Assembly (NCBI GenBank): GCA_027886175.1
Contig: JAJNNQ010000075.1
Span: forward strand, 785,001-849,000
Source: Phylloscopus collybita
Taxonomy: Eukaryota > Chordata > Aves > Passeriformes > Phylloscopidae
Reading direction: 5' to 3'
Length of the DNA stretch: 64,000 nucleotides
This document shows, one piece after another, positions 1 through 11,415 of this stretch. A program made the translations under genes and the position numbers. Position 1 is the stretch's first letter, and every line of letters begins with the position of its first letter. Under the pieces are notes generated by a model, which had not been told where the DNA came from, did no database searches, and was given only the letters and a program-made list of their open reading frames with translations.

Positions 1-448
1 ATGAAGAAGAAGGAAGAAAACGGTGAGGAAGAAGGATTCAGACAACACCCAAAGCCCTCCATCGTGACTCACATGCATTACTATACACTAAATATCCACA
101 TTCTGAGTTTCCAGCATTCCAAAAGTGAGTGACTGGTTTTGGGACATCAGGATAAATCTTGATCGTAGCCTGGGTGGGATCTGTGCAGCTGGGGGTTGAT
201 CCAGGTCATGGAATCATCTAGGACAGGAGAGAACGCTGGTATTTCCATTTCAGCCTCCTGCATGGCCAACCTCAGAGTTAGACCAGGCTCAGCTCCTTGG
301 GATCTTGTTGAGCTGAGGATGGAAATTCCACAGCCTCTCCCAGGGCCTGCCCACCCTCATGTGTCCCCTGTGATTGTCCCCACTTGTCCTTTTGCTGTGG
401 TACTTGGAGAAGTACCTGACTTCATCCTCTCCATGAACATCTCCTGTG

Positions 449-480
449 AAAAAAGGTGGAAAAAAGGTGGAAAAAAGGTG
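449..480 (+). repeat. 11-bp tandem repeat, about 3 copies
   Basis: The unit AAAAAAGGTGG is repeated without mismatch at 449-459 and 460-470, with a partial third copy at 471-480. It is probably replication slippage with no evident function. Confidence 0.85.
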
Positions 481-1124
481 TTCCTTTATGTCCCTCTTTG
501 CAGCTGATTTCAGTCACTTCATACACTTTATTCCCCAACCCATCTTGGTGTCCTCCCAAAATCCATCTTGGTGTCCCCTACCAGATTTGCTCTGTTTTGT
601 CACCAGGGCCCTGAAACTGAACTCATTTCTCCAGATTTCTCCTCCCAAGTGCCACATCCAGGGGACAAATCCCCTCCCTTCCCTTCCCTTGCAAATAAAA
701 CCTGGCATGCAATTGCTGAGAGTGATGGAGCTGATGGAGGCAATTGATCCAAGGGACATCCACAGCCTGAGGCATCACCTTGTTAACATCTGGAATGAGA
801 AGCCACAGAAATGGGTGGGGAATGGGGGATTTCATTGTGGGGAATGCCCTCAGGGATTTTTGGGATCATGGAGAAGGTGGTTTTCATATCCATCATGTTA
901 TTTGGGGACTGGAAAGGAGCTGCATTCCCAAATCTTGTCCAGCTGGTGCTTGTGAAGAGCTCAGTTGTTGGTTGATGCTCTGTCAGCCTGATCTTCAAGA
1001 CCAGAGGAGGAGGAGGGAATATTAGAGATCACCTTCCCTAACTTGAGGAAAATCCCTTTTGGGATGTCATGGAAAAATCCAAAGGTAAAACACAAGTTAA
1101 CAAACCCATGTTTTCTGTTTGTGT

Positions 1125-1280
1125 TTTGGCATTTTTGTTTTGGGGGTTTTGTTTATTTGTTTGTATTTGGGGGGGATTTTTCTGTGTGGTTTTCTGTTTG
1201 TTTTTGGTTTTTTTTTGTTTTTGTTTTTGTTTTTGTTTTTGTTTTGTGTGTGGTTTTTTTTTTTTAATTTTTATTTTTTT
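1125..1280 (+). repeat. T/G-rich low-complexity tract with GTTTTT units
   Basis: The tract is dominated by T with regularly spaced G. The core at about 1207-1245 is a run of GTTTTT hexamers, and a pure T run follows. The hydrophobic F/V/C-rich open frames it creates are artefacts of composition. Confidence 0.85.
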
Positions 1281-2254
1281 TATTGAGAGTATGAACGTCT
1301 CCTGTGTGCTGGCTAATGGAAAATCCCAGGATAATCACCTCTATCATAAGAACTGGATCCAGAAGGTGTCAAGCTGGAGCTGCAAGGATGGAGACAGGAG
1401 GGACATTTAGACACCTTGAACTGTTTGTTTTCACGTGGATCTATTTTAATCCAGTTGTGGGAATCTCTTCCTGCGTCCCCCACTGCCTGGGCCAGCGTCA
1501 CTCGTTGTGACGAACATATCCAGGGATACTGAAAGGGAAAAGGAGTCAAGGATGTGGCTCCTGCTGAAGGATGTGAACAACCTCTGAGTTTGCAGGTAAA
1601 AAAACTGTCACCTGCTGGTGGCTGGTGGCTGGATAAGGGCACCTTTCCCTCCTCTAGAGCAGGACATGGATAAATCCAGGGGACAGTCCAGCACTGCACC
1701 GTGCTGGAGGAACTCCTTAGATCCCATTTGTGTCTCTTCCCTGCTGGAATCCCTGCACTGCAGCCCTGCTGAAGGTGAGGCCTTGGATGTCCTTGTCACT
1801 GAGCTTTCAAACTGAGGGAGGGGAACAAGAGCTTTTCCCCAGGAAAATCCCATTGGTTTTGACCTCTGCACCTTCCAGCCCATCTCTTGTCCCCAAATTT
1901 CCTTGGTCATCCCTGCAGGTGCAAACAGGGAATCACTTTTACACCAAAGTCTCCTTAGCTTGGCCCTGTTCTCCCACCCTCACCCCCAAAGAGCTGCTCC
2001 AGCTCCCGTGGTCTTTTCCTTTTAATCTTCCTGCCTTCTTCCCATCTTGGAGCTGTTGCCAATTAAGAGCAAACCATTTGATCATGTCATAATCCCAACG
2101 CCAGCAGGCAGAGCCGTTGGAGCACGGAAAGGGAGGGGGAAAAATAAAAAAAGAAAAGGAGAGAGTGGGGAATAATAATAAAAATAATAATAATGTAGAG
2201 GAGGGGGAAGAGAATAAAAAAAAAAGCAGCCTCTTCTTCCAGCTCTCTGCTCAC

Positions 2255-2385
2255 AAGGTAAAGAATCAAAAAGTCATTTGATGCATAATTGATTGCTTTG
2301 GAGTGACTCGCAAATTGCTCAGGAGCCTTGATTCTCGGGATAATCAGCACGTGGAAAACACAGGGACGTTTTGACCGCGGGGTTG
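2255..2385. promoter_or_regulatory. Candidate regulatory block with homeodomain-like site and E-box
   Basis: The block contains ATGCATAATTGATTG-type sequence near 2280 and a palindromic CACGTG E-box at 2348-2353. It contrasts with the G/C- and purine-rich flanks. It may be a conserved non-coding element, but conservation is not visible from one sequence. The site matches are short and could be chance. Confidence 0.22.
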
Positions 2386-2565
2386 TGGAGAGGGGGGGTC
2401 TGGGGAGGAGGGAAAAATAAACACCAAAAGAGCATGGCAGCACCGGAGCGAGTCCCAAATATTTTAATGAGTGCCAAGAACAAGGGATTTCAGGAGCTGG
2501 AGCTCAGGACAAAACAATAAATTAGCAAACAAAAAACGGGAACAAAACAAAAAGGGGCTTTATAG

Positions 2566-2575
2566 TTTTTTTTTT

Positions 2576-2607
<32 letters not shown>

Positions 2608-2621
2608 CTTTTTCTTTTTTT
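2566..2621 (+). repeat. Poly(T) tract
   Basis: About 56 bases almost entirely T with single G and C interruptions. No retroposed body is recognised next to it. Confidence 0.9.
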
Positions 2622-4007
2622 CCCCCTGACAGAAAAGCACAAAAGCGCTGAGCTGGCGGGGCTGGGGCTGTAGGTCGCTTTCCCCCTCCCTGTTTCTCTG
2701 GAATGTGTGGATGGGAAGGGGAAAGATGCAGCAGGGAAGCTTTGTGTGTGTATTCCCTCACCCTGCCTGCCTCACCCTGGGTCATCCCATCTCCCAAAAT
2801 AACTCCAACAGAACCTATGGCTCATTGTAAATTTCACTGTGGCTGGAAAACAGAGGTGTTGGAGCACTTGGATTTCATAGTCCTGGTGATTTACCTCCAG
2901 AAAAAGAGGGGAAGAGAAGGGCTGGACTTCCGCTGATCTCCTAACTCAGTCCTTTTCCAAGAGGGAATTTTACTGACCCTGAGTTCCTGGACCTTTTGGA
3001 AGCTGGGAAATGATGACAGCAACACCACGATCCAAATGGGATTAAAAAGCCTCCAAAGGACTATCTGGCTCTTAGAGCCTTGCACAACCAATATGTGGGA
3101 TTTTGGAAGCTGCTGCTTCTTCCAGCACCATCCGACAATCCCTATGGATGTTGTGATTGCTTTTCCTCGGGTCTGACCACACCTTTCGTCTCCAGCATTT
3201 CCCGATTTTCTGCTGCAAGGGATAAATCCCTGGAGATGTTGTTGCTGTGTAGTTCAGGCCCAGATATTCAATGGAGCACCTTCCCAGGGTTCCTGGATGG
3301 AGGATTTTGCACAAGTAACTCATCCCAAAACCTCTAACCATTCCTTACTTTTCCTTCCCTGTCCTGTCCCCAGCCTTTGGAAGCAGACACATCCCAGCTC
3401 TGTTTTCCCCCAAATTAACTCATGGAATGCCTGAATGCATCAAGGAATTTGGAATTCTTTAGGGAGAAAACCTGTTTCTCAGTATGAATGGAGAGGGCTG
3501 GAATCCCTGCAGGAACTGGTGGGGTGAATCCATCTCCAACACATGGATAAGTGCCTTTTCCTGCTTCCTTGCAGTCTCTCATGTTGGAAGGCAACTGCTG
3601 GGTGCCATTAGCCCAGCTGGAGACCAGATTTCACCTTCTGCTCAGAGCTCAGAATGTGATGGAAGCATTGGGAAGGGGATTTTCCATGGATTTTGGGGCT
3701 TGCTTGGTGCCTGTGCCCACCACATCCTCAGGGTTCTTGACCTGGAGCCTCACCCCAGGTCACTGCAATCCTGGAATGTGCTCCAGGCTCCTGAGCAGCC
3801 CAGGGTGGGAAACATGGCTGTGAGGTAGACGTTCATCCCAGATTTTTTCCTCTTGAAATCCATGAGATAAAGTGAAGAGGATCATTCAAGTCAGGCAGGG
3901 AATGTGAGTGCTCCCAGTGGAGAGTTGAGATGTGTTTGTGGAAGAGCCTGGCTGAGTTCAACAATGACAAAATCCTGGAGTAGAAGAAAGAACTTTGGGA
4001 GGGAGAC

Positions 4008-4226
4008 TTCCCTTCCCTTCCCTTCCCTTCCCTTCCCTTCCCTTCCCTTCCCTTCCCTTCCCTTCCCTTCCCTTCCCTTCCCTTCCCTTCCCTTCCCTTC
4101 CCTTCCCTTCCCTTCCCTTCCCTTCCCTTCCCTTCCCTTCCCTTCCCTTCCCTTCCCTTCCCTTCCCTTCCCTTCCCTTCCCTTCCCTTCCCTTCCCTTC
4201 CCTTCCCTTCCCTTCCCTTCCCTTCC
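4008..4226 (+). repeat. (TTCCC)n pentanucleotide microsatellite
   Basis: About 44 perfect tandem copies of TTCCC form an uninterrupted polypyrimidine/polypurine block of 219 bp, with a slightly degenerate 3' edge. The long Gly-Arg-Glu-Lys and Phe-Pro-Ser-Leu frames over it on both strands are consequences of the 5-bp period and are not genes. The G-rich strand carries GGG every five bases, so quadruplex or triplex structures are possible. Length is probably polymorphic and may be mis-sized in assembly. Confidence 0.97.
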
Positions 4227-4429
4227 TTCTTTTCCTTTAGGTGGTGGAGTTTTCCATCTCCTTTCCACTCCACCTCTTGTCTCCAAGGATTGGGAATCAT
4301 CTGTGGATGGAAGCCCCCATGTGGAGTAACTTGGGTGGGTCTCTCCATCCCCCCCAACCCCTGCACCCCACGGGTGGCCCAGTGACACAGGAAGGACAAA
4401 AGGGACCTTGGAGGTGGATAGGGGGTGAC

Positions 4430-4603
4430 AGAAGTTGCCCAGGGAAGTTGTGGCTGCCCCATCCCTGGAAGTGTCCAAGGCCAGGTTGGATGGAGCTTGG
4501 AGCCACCTGGGTAGTGGAAGGTGTCCCTGCCCATGAAAGTGGGTTTGGGATGAGATGAGCTTTAAGGTCCTTTCCACCTCAGAGCATTCTGGGATTCCAG
4601 GAT
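4430..4603 (+). mobile_element. CR1 LINE fragment, 3' end
   Basis: Shows the CR1 order: GTTGTGGCTGCCCCATCC, then AAGGCCAGGTTGGATGG, then GGTGTCCCTGCCCATG, then TCTTTAAGGTCCTTTCC-like sequence and the tail ATTCTGGGATTCCAGGAT. It is 5'-truncated, keeping only the end of the reverse-transcriptase ORF and the 3' UTR. It is an inactive fossil. Confidence 0.88.
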
Positions 4604-7145
4604 CTTTTCCGCCCCCAAATCTTGTCTTATTCCCCTCTGAACCCTCAATTGGCTTTGAAGCCAATCCTTGGAATCACCCACATTAATGCTAGGTGAACAT
4701 CAGCCACGGGAAAAAACTTCGCTGTTGGCCATCCCAAAAAATCCCCTCCTGGCAGCAGGGGTGAGGAATGGTGATGGGATTGTGACTCTCCAGCACCCTG
4801 GGGCACCCAGGGGACAAACCTCACCCTCAGAGTTGGTGTCAGAACTGCCCTTTCCTGCTCTGACCATAAAACCGGGATTCCTCCCTGTTGGGAAGGGGAG
4901 TGAGACATCCTTGGCATTCCCACATAAATCCATCCATCCTGCTCGGAACAAACTGGTTTAACCCATTCCGTGCTTAGCACACCAGTTTCACACCAACCCT
5001 TGGAAGGTCTTGCCCAGGGCTCTGTCCCGGTGTGGAAACCTGCACCCCTCCACCACAGGGAGCTTCCTGATACCGCTGCCAGATTCCAGCAGCAAGAGCT
5101 TGTTAATATTCCGACAGCTCTGATGTCACTCTCTGAATTAAGGCTGCTCTTAAAGAGTTTTTTGTTTTGTTTTGTTTTTTTTTTTTTTATTATTTAATTG
5201 GGCCCCGACTCCGCCGCGTGTGGCCTCGTCAAGCACCTCGGCAGCACTCCTCGGAAAAAAGGAAAAATTGGGAAAAGCAAAGGAAAGGAGGGAAAACGGG
5301 AAAGGGAAGGGTGGAAGGAAGCGACCCTGAGCCCCGCTTTGAAAGGGAGGCAGTGAGGAGGGACCTGTCAAGGGGATCAAGCCGGCGGTGGCCATGAAAA
5401 GCCTGGCAGCTCCCGCTCCATGAGGATGGGGAGGGGAAGCGGTGGGAATCCACGGGGCGATCCGTAAGGAGATGAAGGAGGAATGACAGCCCCTGAGGCT
5501 GGCAGGGTTTGAAAGGAGAACACACAGGAGCCAAAACCTGCAGAGAGACACTTGCAACTTTTCACTTATTCCCTTTGACAAGACAATGGAGTTTTCTTTC
5601 TGTCTCCCCCCTGGCTCCCCCCTTCCTTGTTTTTTAAAGTGGGTCCCATAGGGAGAAGCAGAGAGTTCTCAAAGGATGAAACAACTGGAGTGATGAGGAG
5701 GGAAAAGGGGAAGAAAGGAGGGAGCAGCAGAGCTCGTTTCCACGTGGGATTCTGCTTTAGCTGAGAGGAGAAGGAAGAGTTGAGCCGAGACGGGCATTTC
5801 CCTCCCCTCGGACTCCCAGGATTCCCACTCAAAAGAGGGGATCAGAGACTGGAGAGGGGGACACCGAGGTAGGATGCAGCCAGAGACCTGATTCTCTTGT
5901 GATGGGAAGTTTCCCTGAGCTGGGAGCAGGGAAGGTGGCAGGTGGAGGAAAGGGAGCTGAGCAGAGGGACCGAGTCCTTCTCTAAGCTGCCTCTGTGCCC
6001 CTTGGTACCAGAGAAGGGAGGCTGCACTTCCGTGCTTGACACAATTCCCAGGGAAAAGGGAGATCAGGGCACTTGGCAAAGCCACCTTCTTGCTCCCTGT
6101 CTTCATGCCATGAAACTGGGAAGACTGGGAAAATGCCAGTAAGGACTGTCAGACTGCATCCCCTCTGTCCAAACCCTGCGGAGACATAAAGTGTGGCCAG
6201 CCCAGGGTGAACCCCAGCTCCAAGGCTGCTCCAGGATTTAATTACACTCTGGAGAAACCCTCTGTCCTCCTCCTTCATCTTGCTCTTAAATTTTCCAGGT
6301 GAGATTCCCCACAGGAAGAGCTTTAAGTGGACCTAATAAAGAAAATAACTTGGGAGGAGAGGGTTTTTCCCGAATATTTCTGCCTTAACCTCATCCCTGT
6401 CTGTCAGAGATGGTGGGAGGGAAGGATGCAACAGACCCAGGCCAAAATAGGATCAGGATGCTGCAGCCTTGGATAATTTCAGGGGGAAAAAAAATCTGGA
6501 AGCTCTTTGTTGTCCCATATGTAACAGAAATTTGGCTTATTTGGCTTTCCCAGAAAGGAAACAGGAGGGATCCAGAGTGTGGCAAAAGATCCTGGGAAGG
6601 ACAAGGAGCTGTTTTCTAAGCAGTTAATTCCAGCCTTGTCTTGTTGTGATCAGGTTGTCTCCAAGGAGAAAAGAGCTCTCAGCCTCTCTGGGATCCTGCT
6701 CATGGGGAAAAAATTCCTCTTACCAGCCATGACTTCCCATATTCCAGATCCTCCCTGCTGTCCTCCCACTGCGACACTTCAAGATGAATCTGCCTTTCTC
6801 TCCCCTACTCTCTCCTTCCAAGGAGAGATTAAATGAGAGGCACAAAAATTTTGGGAAGCATTAACCAAACAATTGGGAATGGCCACACTCCTGAATCCCG
6901 AGGTCTCACCGTTTATCCCTCTCCATAAGCATCAAGCAGGAACCACCATCAACCTTCCCATCATTTCCAAGCACTGGATGAAGGAGATCAACACCCTAAC
7001 GCCCATTTTAAAGGGACTGGGAATGAAAATGTGGAAAAAATGAGTCACTGGAAGAGAAGGAACCTAGGTGGGACTTCCTCACTGACTTTCAGGGACCTGT
7101 GGGTGAGCTCTGTCCCCACCACCCCTTTGTGGTAACTGAGGTTTA
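4604..7145. other. Unique non-coding sequence
   Basis: No gene or transposon copy is recognised. It contains a T-rich run at 5158-5195, followed by a purine-rich stretch with scattered CpGs at about 5210-5470 and another purine-rich patch at 5690-5730. Nothing else stands out. Confidence 0.6.
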
Positions 7146-7669
7146 TCATGGAATGGTTTGGGTTTGAAAGAGGCCTTAAGGACCTTCCAGTTCAAACTCC
7201 CCTGCCATGGGCAGGGACACCTTCCACTATCCCAGATTGCTCCAAGCCCCATCCAACCTCAGACACTTCCAGGGATGGGGCAGCCACAGCTTCTCTGGGC
7301 ACCCTGTGCCAGGGGCTCCCCACTCTCACATGGAAGAATTCCTTTGGTAAATCGAACTTAAATTTCTCCTCTTTCAGATTGAAGCTATTCCCCCTCTGTC
7401 CTGTCAATCCAGGCTCCTGAAAATTATCTCTTCCCATCTTTCTTGGCTTCTTCAGGTATTGGAATGCCACACTTGCATCACTCCAAGCCTTCTCCAGGAT
7501 GAACAATCCCAATTCCCTCAGCCTTCCCTCACAGCAGAGCTGCTCCATCCCTCTGGTCACCTTGGTGCCTCCTCTGGACTCTCTCCAACAGTTCCATGTC
7601 CTTCCTGTGCTGGGAACCCAGAGCTGGATGAATCATTCCAGGTGGGGTCTTACCTGAGTGGGGCAGAGG
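7146..7669 (-). mobile_element. CR1 LINE fragment, about 520 bp
   Basis: Reads as the reverse complement of CR1. The 3' tail comes first (CATGGAATGGTTTGGGTT), then CCATGGGCAGGGACACC, CCACAGCTTCTCTGGGC and TTCCCTCACAGCAGAGCTGC, running back to GTGGGGTCTTACCTGAG. This covers the 3' UTR and the C-terminal part of the reverse-transcriptase ORF, with frameshifts. One of the longer copies here. Confidence 0.95.
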
Positions 7670-8393
7670 TCTTTTAATCCTGGAGTGAAATCCTTGTCCC
7701 TTCCCTTGGGGTGTAAAAAGTGTTTGGAAAACTAGCGGCTTCATCAGGCGTTGCTTATGAAGAGTGGCATCCAGGAAGGAAATGGCCAAGGTGATCTCTG
7801 GAATTTTCTGCTTCATGTCTCTTTGAGGAATGAGAGAACGGGGGGTCAAATCCACAACATTCCCATGGTGGAAAATCCTCCAGAACTTCTTGCTTGTCCT
7901 GGTCTGTCCAGACCCTCTCAAAAGAGACTCAGTTGCTAATTCCAGGACCTGCTCCCTTCCTTCATGATGGGCCCTTCACGGTTCCTTTGCTGGTGGCATC
8001 TGAACATCACCTGGCCCAAGGCCTGAGAGCCCTGGATCCTGTGTGCAGGAGCTGCTGGAGATGGGACTGGAAAAGCTCCTTCATTTTTCCATTGGGAACA
8101 GTACAAGGGGTGGGACAGTCGATGGCAGGCAGGGAAGATTTGTCTGAACAAGGTTCCCTTTAAGACCCCAAATTTCCTTTTCTGGGCTTGTTAGAAAGCA
8201 AAACAAGCCCAGAAAAGACAGCCTGGTGCCTGTCTCAGGTGAAGATGCTTCAGGAGCAACGTTCACATGGTGGGTGTAAAACGAATTCCATGAAAAATGG
8301 GATTTTTAGTGCTTCTGTTTCTTTGGTGGCTCTGGGAAGGACATGTCCTCTGCCCTAAAGTGTCCCCGAGTGCTGCTTTTGTGTCACCCTGAG
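7670..8393. other. Unassigned sequence between CR1 and the tandem duplication
   Basis: CR1 identity is lost abruptly near 7670. No gene is recognised. A minus-strand open frame over 7529-7921 runs from this stretch into the CR1 and has no recognisable domain. The only structured element is the hairpin at 8178-8216. Confidence 0.55.
8178..8216. repeat. Perfect 15-bp inverted repeat (hairpin)
   Basis: The arm at 8178-8192 (TTTTCTGGGCTTGTT) is exactly complementary to 8202-8216 (AACAAGCCCAGAAAA) across a 9-nt spacer. The stem is perfect, but it is shorter than a typical animal microRNA precursor. Confidence 0.8.
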
Positions 8394-8757
8394 ATCTGAC
8401 CTATTTCTGACTCCTTTTTTATCTCTCAGAGCAGAGATGGAACACCTGGAACTTGAGGCAGGTGCTGACCCTACCAAATGGGAGCTGCCAGGCTCTGCCA
8501 ACAGGTACGGAGAGGGGAACGGAGGGAAGGATATTCCCCAAGGACAGGTGACATTCCAGCCATCCCCACTGCCCCACCTGCAGCTGGGAGGGTGCCCTGG
8601 GGTCTTTCCCTGGAGAACATCTCAGCCATCTCAGCCCCAGGGACCATCAGCTGGGTCACTCTGTGTGTTGATGTTGTTGGGATACATCCTGCTGTCCACT
8701 GGGCGGGAAAGGCGGATGTGCAATCCCTTGGGATAACCGTTCCAGACAGGGAACACA
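8394..8757 (+). repeat. Tandem duplication, copy 1 (about 364 bp)
   Basis: This block is repeated directly in tandem at 8758-9100. Both copies share ATCTGACCTATTTCTGAC at the left and TTCCAGACAGGGA near the right. It differs from copy 2 by scattered substitutions plus two short indels, near 8560-8580 and 8681-8700, consistent with a fairly recent duplication. It contains an exon-like segment at 8430-8504. Confidence 0.92.
8430..8504 (+). other. Putative 75-nt exon-like segment, copy 1
   Basis: A pyrimidine tract preceded by a branch-point-like TTCTGAC ends in CTCTCAG at 8423-8429. The segment ends in ACAG followed by GTACGG, a fair donor. It is 75 nt long, a multiple of 3. One of two open frames has symmetric phase: one base completes a codon at the start and two begin a codon at the end. 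That frame reads AEMEHLELEAGADPTKWELP then GSANR. The peptide matches no family I recognise and no neighbouring exon was found, so it may be a chance pair of splice-like sites. Confidence 0.3.
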
Positions 8758-9100
8758 ATCTGACCTATTTCTGACTCCTTTTTTATCTCTCAGAGCAGAG
8801 ATGGAACACCTGGAACCTGAGGCAGGTGCTGACCATACCAAGGGGGAGCTGCCAGGCTCTGCCAACAGGTACGGAGAGGGGAATGGAGGGAAGGATATTC
8901 CCCAAGGACAGGTGACATTCCAGTCATCCACATCTGCAGCTGGGAGGGTGCCCTGGGGTCTCTCCCTGGAGAACATCTCAGCCATCCCAGCCCCAGGGAC
9001 CATCAGCTGGGTCACTCTGTGTGTTGATGTTGTTGGGACTGAGCAGGAAAGGCGGATGTGCAATCCCTTGGGATAACCATTCCAGACAGGGAGAACAATC
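8758..9100 (+). repeat. Tandem duplication, copy 2 (about 343 bp)
   Basis: Second copy of the block at 8394-8757, joined directly with no spacer. It lacks part of the CCCCACTGCCCCACC stretch and about 16 bp around the sequence ATCCTGCTGTCCAC of copy 1. Outside these indels the copies agree at most positions. Confidence 0.92.
8794..8868 (+). other. Putative 75-nt exon-like segment, copy 2
   Basis: The acceptor tract and AG (8792-8793) and the donor GT (8869-8870) are unchanged from copy 1, and the length is again exactly 75 nt. There are four base differences from copy 1: three change an amino acid (L to P, P to H, W to G in the symmetric-phase frame) and one is silent. No stop arises. Divergence is similar to the flanking intron-like part, so purifying selection is not evident. 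Confidence 0.3.
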
Positions 9101-11415
9101 AGGCTGGCTGGAGGGTAGGGGGTGTCACAAAGAATCCCACCTCCCAAATTCTCCCAGTTCTCCGTGCCCAGGACTAGGGGAATCATCCCTCATCCCAACC
9201 CTCACCTCTTCAGCCTCCCTCCCTCTCTCTTTGTCTTTCCTTTCTCTCCACCCCCTCCTCGCTTTGCCACTCCTATTTCTCCCTCTTTTCTCCCATTTTC
9301 CTGCCCCGCTCGGGGCAGGCTTGGAATCCACACGGATCACACCCGGCTCACACATTCCCGGCGCTTTGTGCCAAGCTCGGGCCTCCACATTTCCATAGGC
9401 AGCGGCTTAATGGGTGCTTAGCGAAGAACTTTTTTGTGTTATTTTCCCTCTGTGAATTACCTGGCCCGCAGCGTCACCGGGGAAGATTGGAAATGCTGGA
9501 AATGCTGGAAATGCTCCTGCCATGGACCTTTACACGGCACATTTTAGGATCCCCGCTGTGTTTTCTTTCCAAGAAGAAGAAAGACCTGTCAGCATTAAGC
9601 AAATCAGCCGCACGTCTCGCCGCCCTGAGCTGTGTCACACATGAATATCTGAGGGCTTTCTTTTTTTTCCCCCACACCTCCACCTTCTCTTTCCCTTCTC
9701 CCCTCTCCTTTCCCCTTCCCATCCTCTTGGTTTTTAACGAAAGAAAAGTTTAATGCTCTCACAAAGGAGGGAGAGGGAGAAATATCCATAAAACTCCAAT
9801 TTAAACCCCTTTAACCCGTTCCTTTGCTTTTCCTTTCAACCTGAGAGCGAACCCTTTTTTCTTCCTAATAGGAAGAAGGTTTGAATTTCTCGAGCAGCTG
9901 GAGGGGGAGAGAGAGGAGGAGGAGGAAGGTGGAGGGGAAGGAAGAGTTCTCTGCACGAGGGTTTCAGGGAATGGAAAAATGGGGATGAAGCAGGACAGGA
10001 TTTTCCTTTCACTGTCTTGTCTTGCCTGCCCAGGCTGCAAATTCAGTGTCCAGGTGCCCCCAAACAAGGGAGATGTGGATAAATAAAACACCAAATTATT
10101 AAAAATATTTTAAATTCCCTTATCTTGGAAATAAATTTAAGGACAAAATTAGGACCTTTCATAGAAAAAGATGGTCAGAAGCTGCTAAAACTCAGGAGTG
10201 GGTGACACCAGACACCCAAAAAGGCCCCTGACCAGGACACCTCATGGAAATTGATGTAGTTGAGTTAAGGGGTCACTAGAACTGCAAAATTTGCCTCCAA
10301 AAGGATTCAGGAGTTGGTGTTCCCATCCTGTCCCAAGCCTGGGGATCCATGTCTGCACAGGCTTGGAGCAGTGATGATCCCACCAGGTGGGAAAAGCACA
10401 GGGATTTGTTCCATGAGTGGAATTCCTGATGGAGATTTCTTTTACCCAGTCCACCAGACCTTCAGCACTCAGATCTTCCAGTTAATGAGGAATCCAAAAG
10501 TGCAAACTCATTCCAGCCAGGAAAGGACTGGCAATATCCAAATATCCACATGAAAATGCACACACACCCTTCCTTGTCCGGGCTTTCATTGGAAAGAGCT
10601 GGTGTGGATGAGCATCTCCAAGTCCTGGTCTTTTGGGGTTGGAAAAGCAGGAAAGGGTTCAGCTGTTTTTCACCTCATAAAGCTTTTCCTGATCCAAAAA
10701 AAATTGCTGGGAATGAGTTAGGGAGGATGTGGGAGAGGAGAGAAGGAAGCAAATGTATCTCCTCACAGAATCCGAATGAAAATGAGAGAAAACAGGGAAA
10801 ATCAGCCCCACTGCAAACTCCATGGCACCTTGGACCTGGCGAGGCTGGGAGCTAAAGGAGCATCCAATCAGGCTTGAAAAGGAGGAAAATCCATGTCAAT
10901 CAACACCAGGGGAATTTTCACTTCCCTACCCTGGGATTGCCCATCTGAGCCATTTATCTTCCTTGCCCATTAATGCTTAATTGATCCATGGTTCTGATTG
11001 ACTGCGTGGGAGACACACCATGCAGAAGGAGTTGGAAACAATAGCAGGATCCAAGGAAATTTGGGGGTTTCCTGGATGTGCTGATATTCCTGCTCGTGTG
11101 TGGGGAAGCCAGGATGGTTTCTGGGACTTGGGGGTTTCCATCCACTGCTGAAACAAGAGCTCTGGGCTTTCCTCTCCCTGGTCCTTGTGGTGATCCCCAA
11201 GCCAGACCTGCCTCTTATCCGGCATCACCTCCAATTCCTCATTCCCTCTTTGGCTCCTGAGTTTTCCTTCAACCCCACAGAGCCTGGATTTCTTGGTCTC
11301 TGTTTCCTGGGACAGATCCCTCCTGGGATCATTGGGGTCCTCCCAAAGTAGTGGCCAAGAAGACCAAGTGGCACCTGGCTTGTGTCAGCCACAGGGTGAC
11401 GACAGAACCAGGGCA
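9101..11415. other. Unique non-coding sequence
   Basis: No gene or transposon copy is recognised. It contains a pyrimidine-rich stretch at about 9215-9310, three copies of GGAAATGCT near 9488-9514 and a purine-rich patch at 9890-9960. The part at about 9400-9660 mixes CpGs with AT-rich motifs such as GCATTAAGCAAATC and could be regulatory, but nothing in the sequence proves it. Confidence 0.55.

Larger units (their letters stand above)
1..4007. other. Unique non-coding sequence with low-complexity patches
   Basis: No gene, CR1 copy or RNA gene is recognised here. The stretch holds a small 11-bp tandem repeat at 449-480, a T/G-rich tract at about 1125-1280, an A/AAT-rich patch at 2150-2230 and a T tract at 2566-2621. 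Open frames on both strands are short, lack homology I can recognise and are not flanked by convincing splice signals. It may be intergenic or intronic. Confidence 0.6.

Noticed and set aside
3833..4664. Two long minus-strand frames with Gly-Arg-Glu-Gly-Lys repeats
   Set aside because: Direct product of the TTCCC pentamer array, which cannot generate a stop in these frames.
7529..7921. 130-codon minus-strand frame next to a CR1
   Set aside because: The C-terminal part is in CR1 sequence; the rest matches nothing recognisable. It could be an unknown repeat, but one copy is not enough to claim that.
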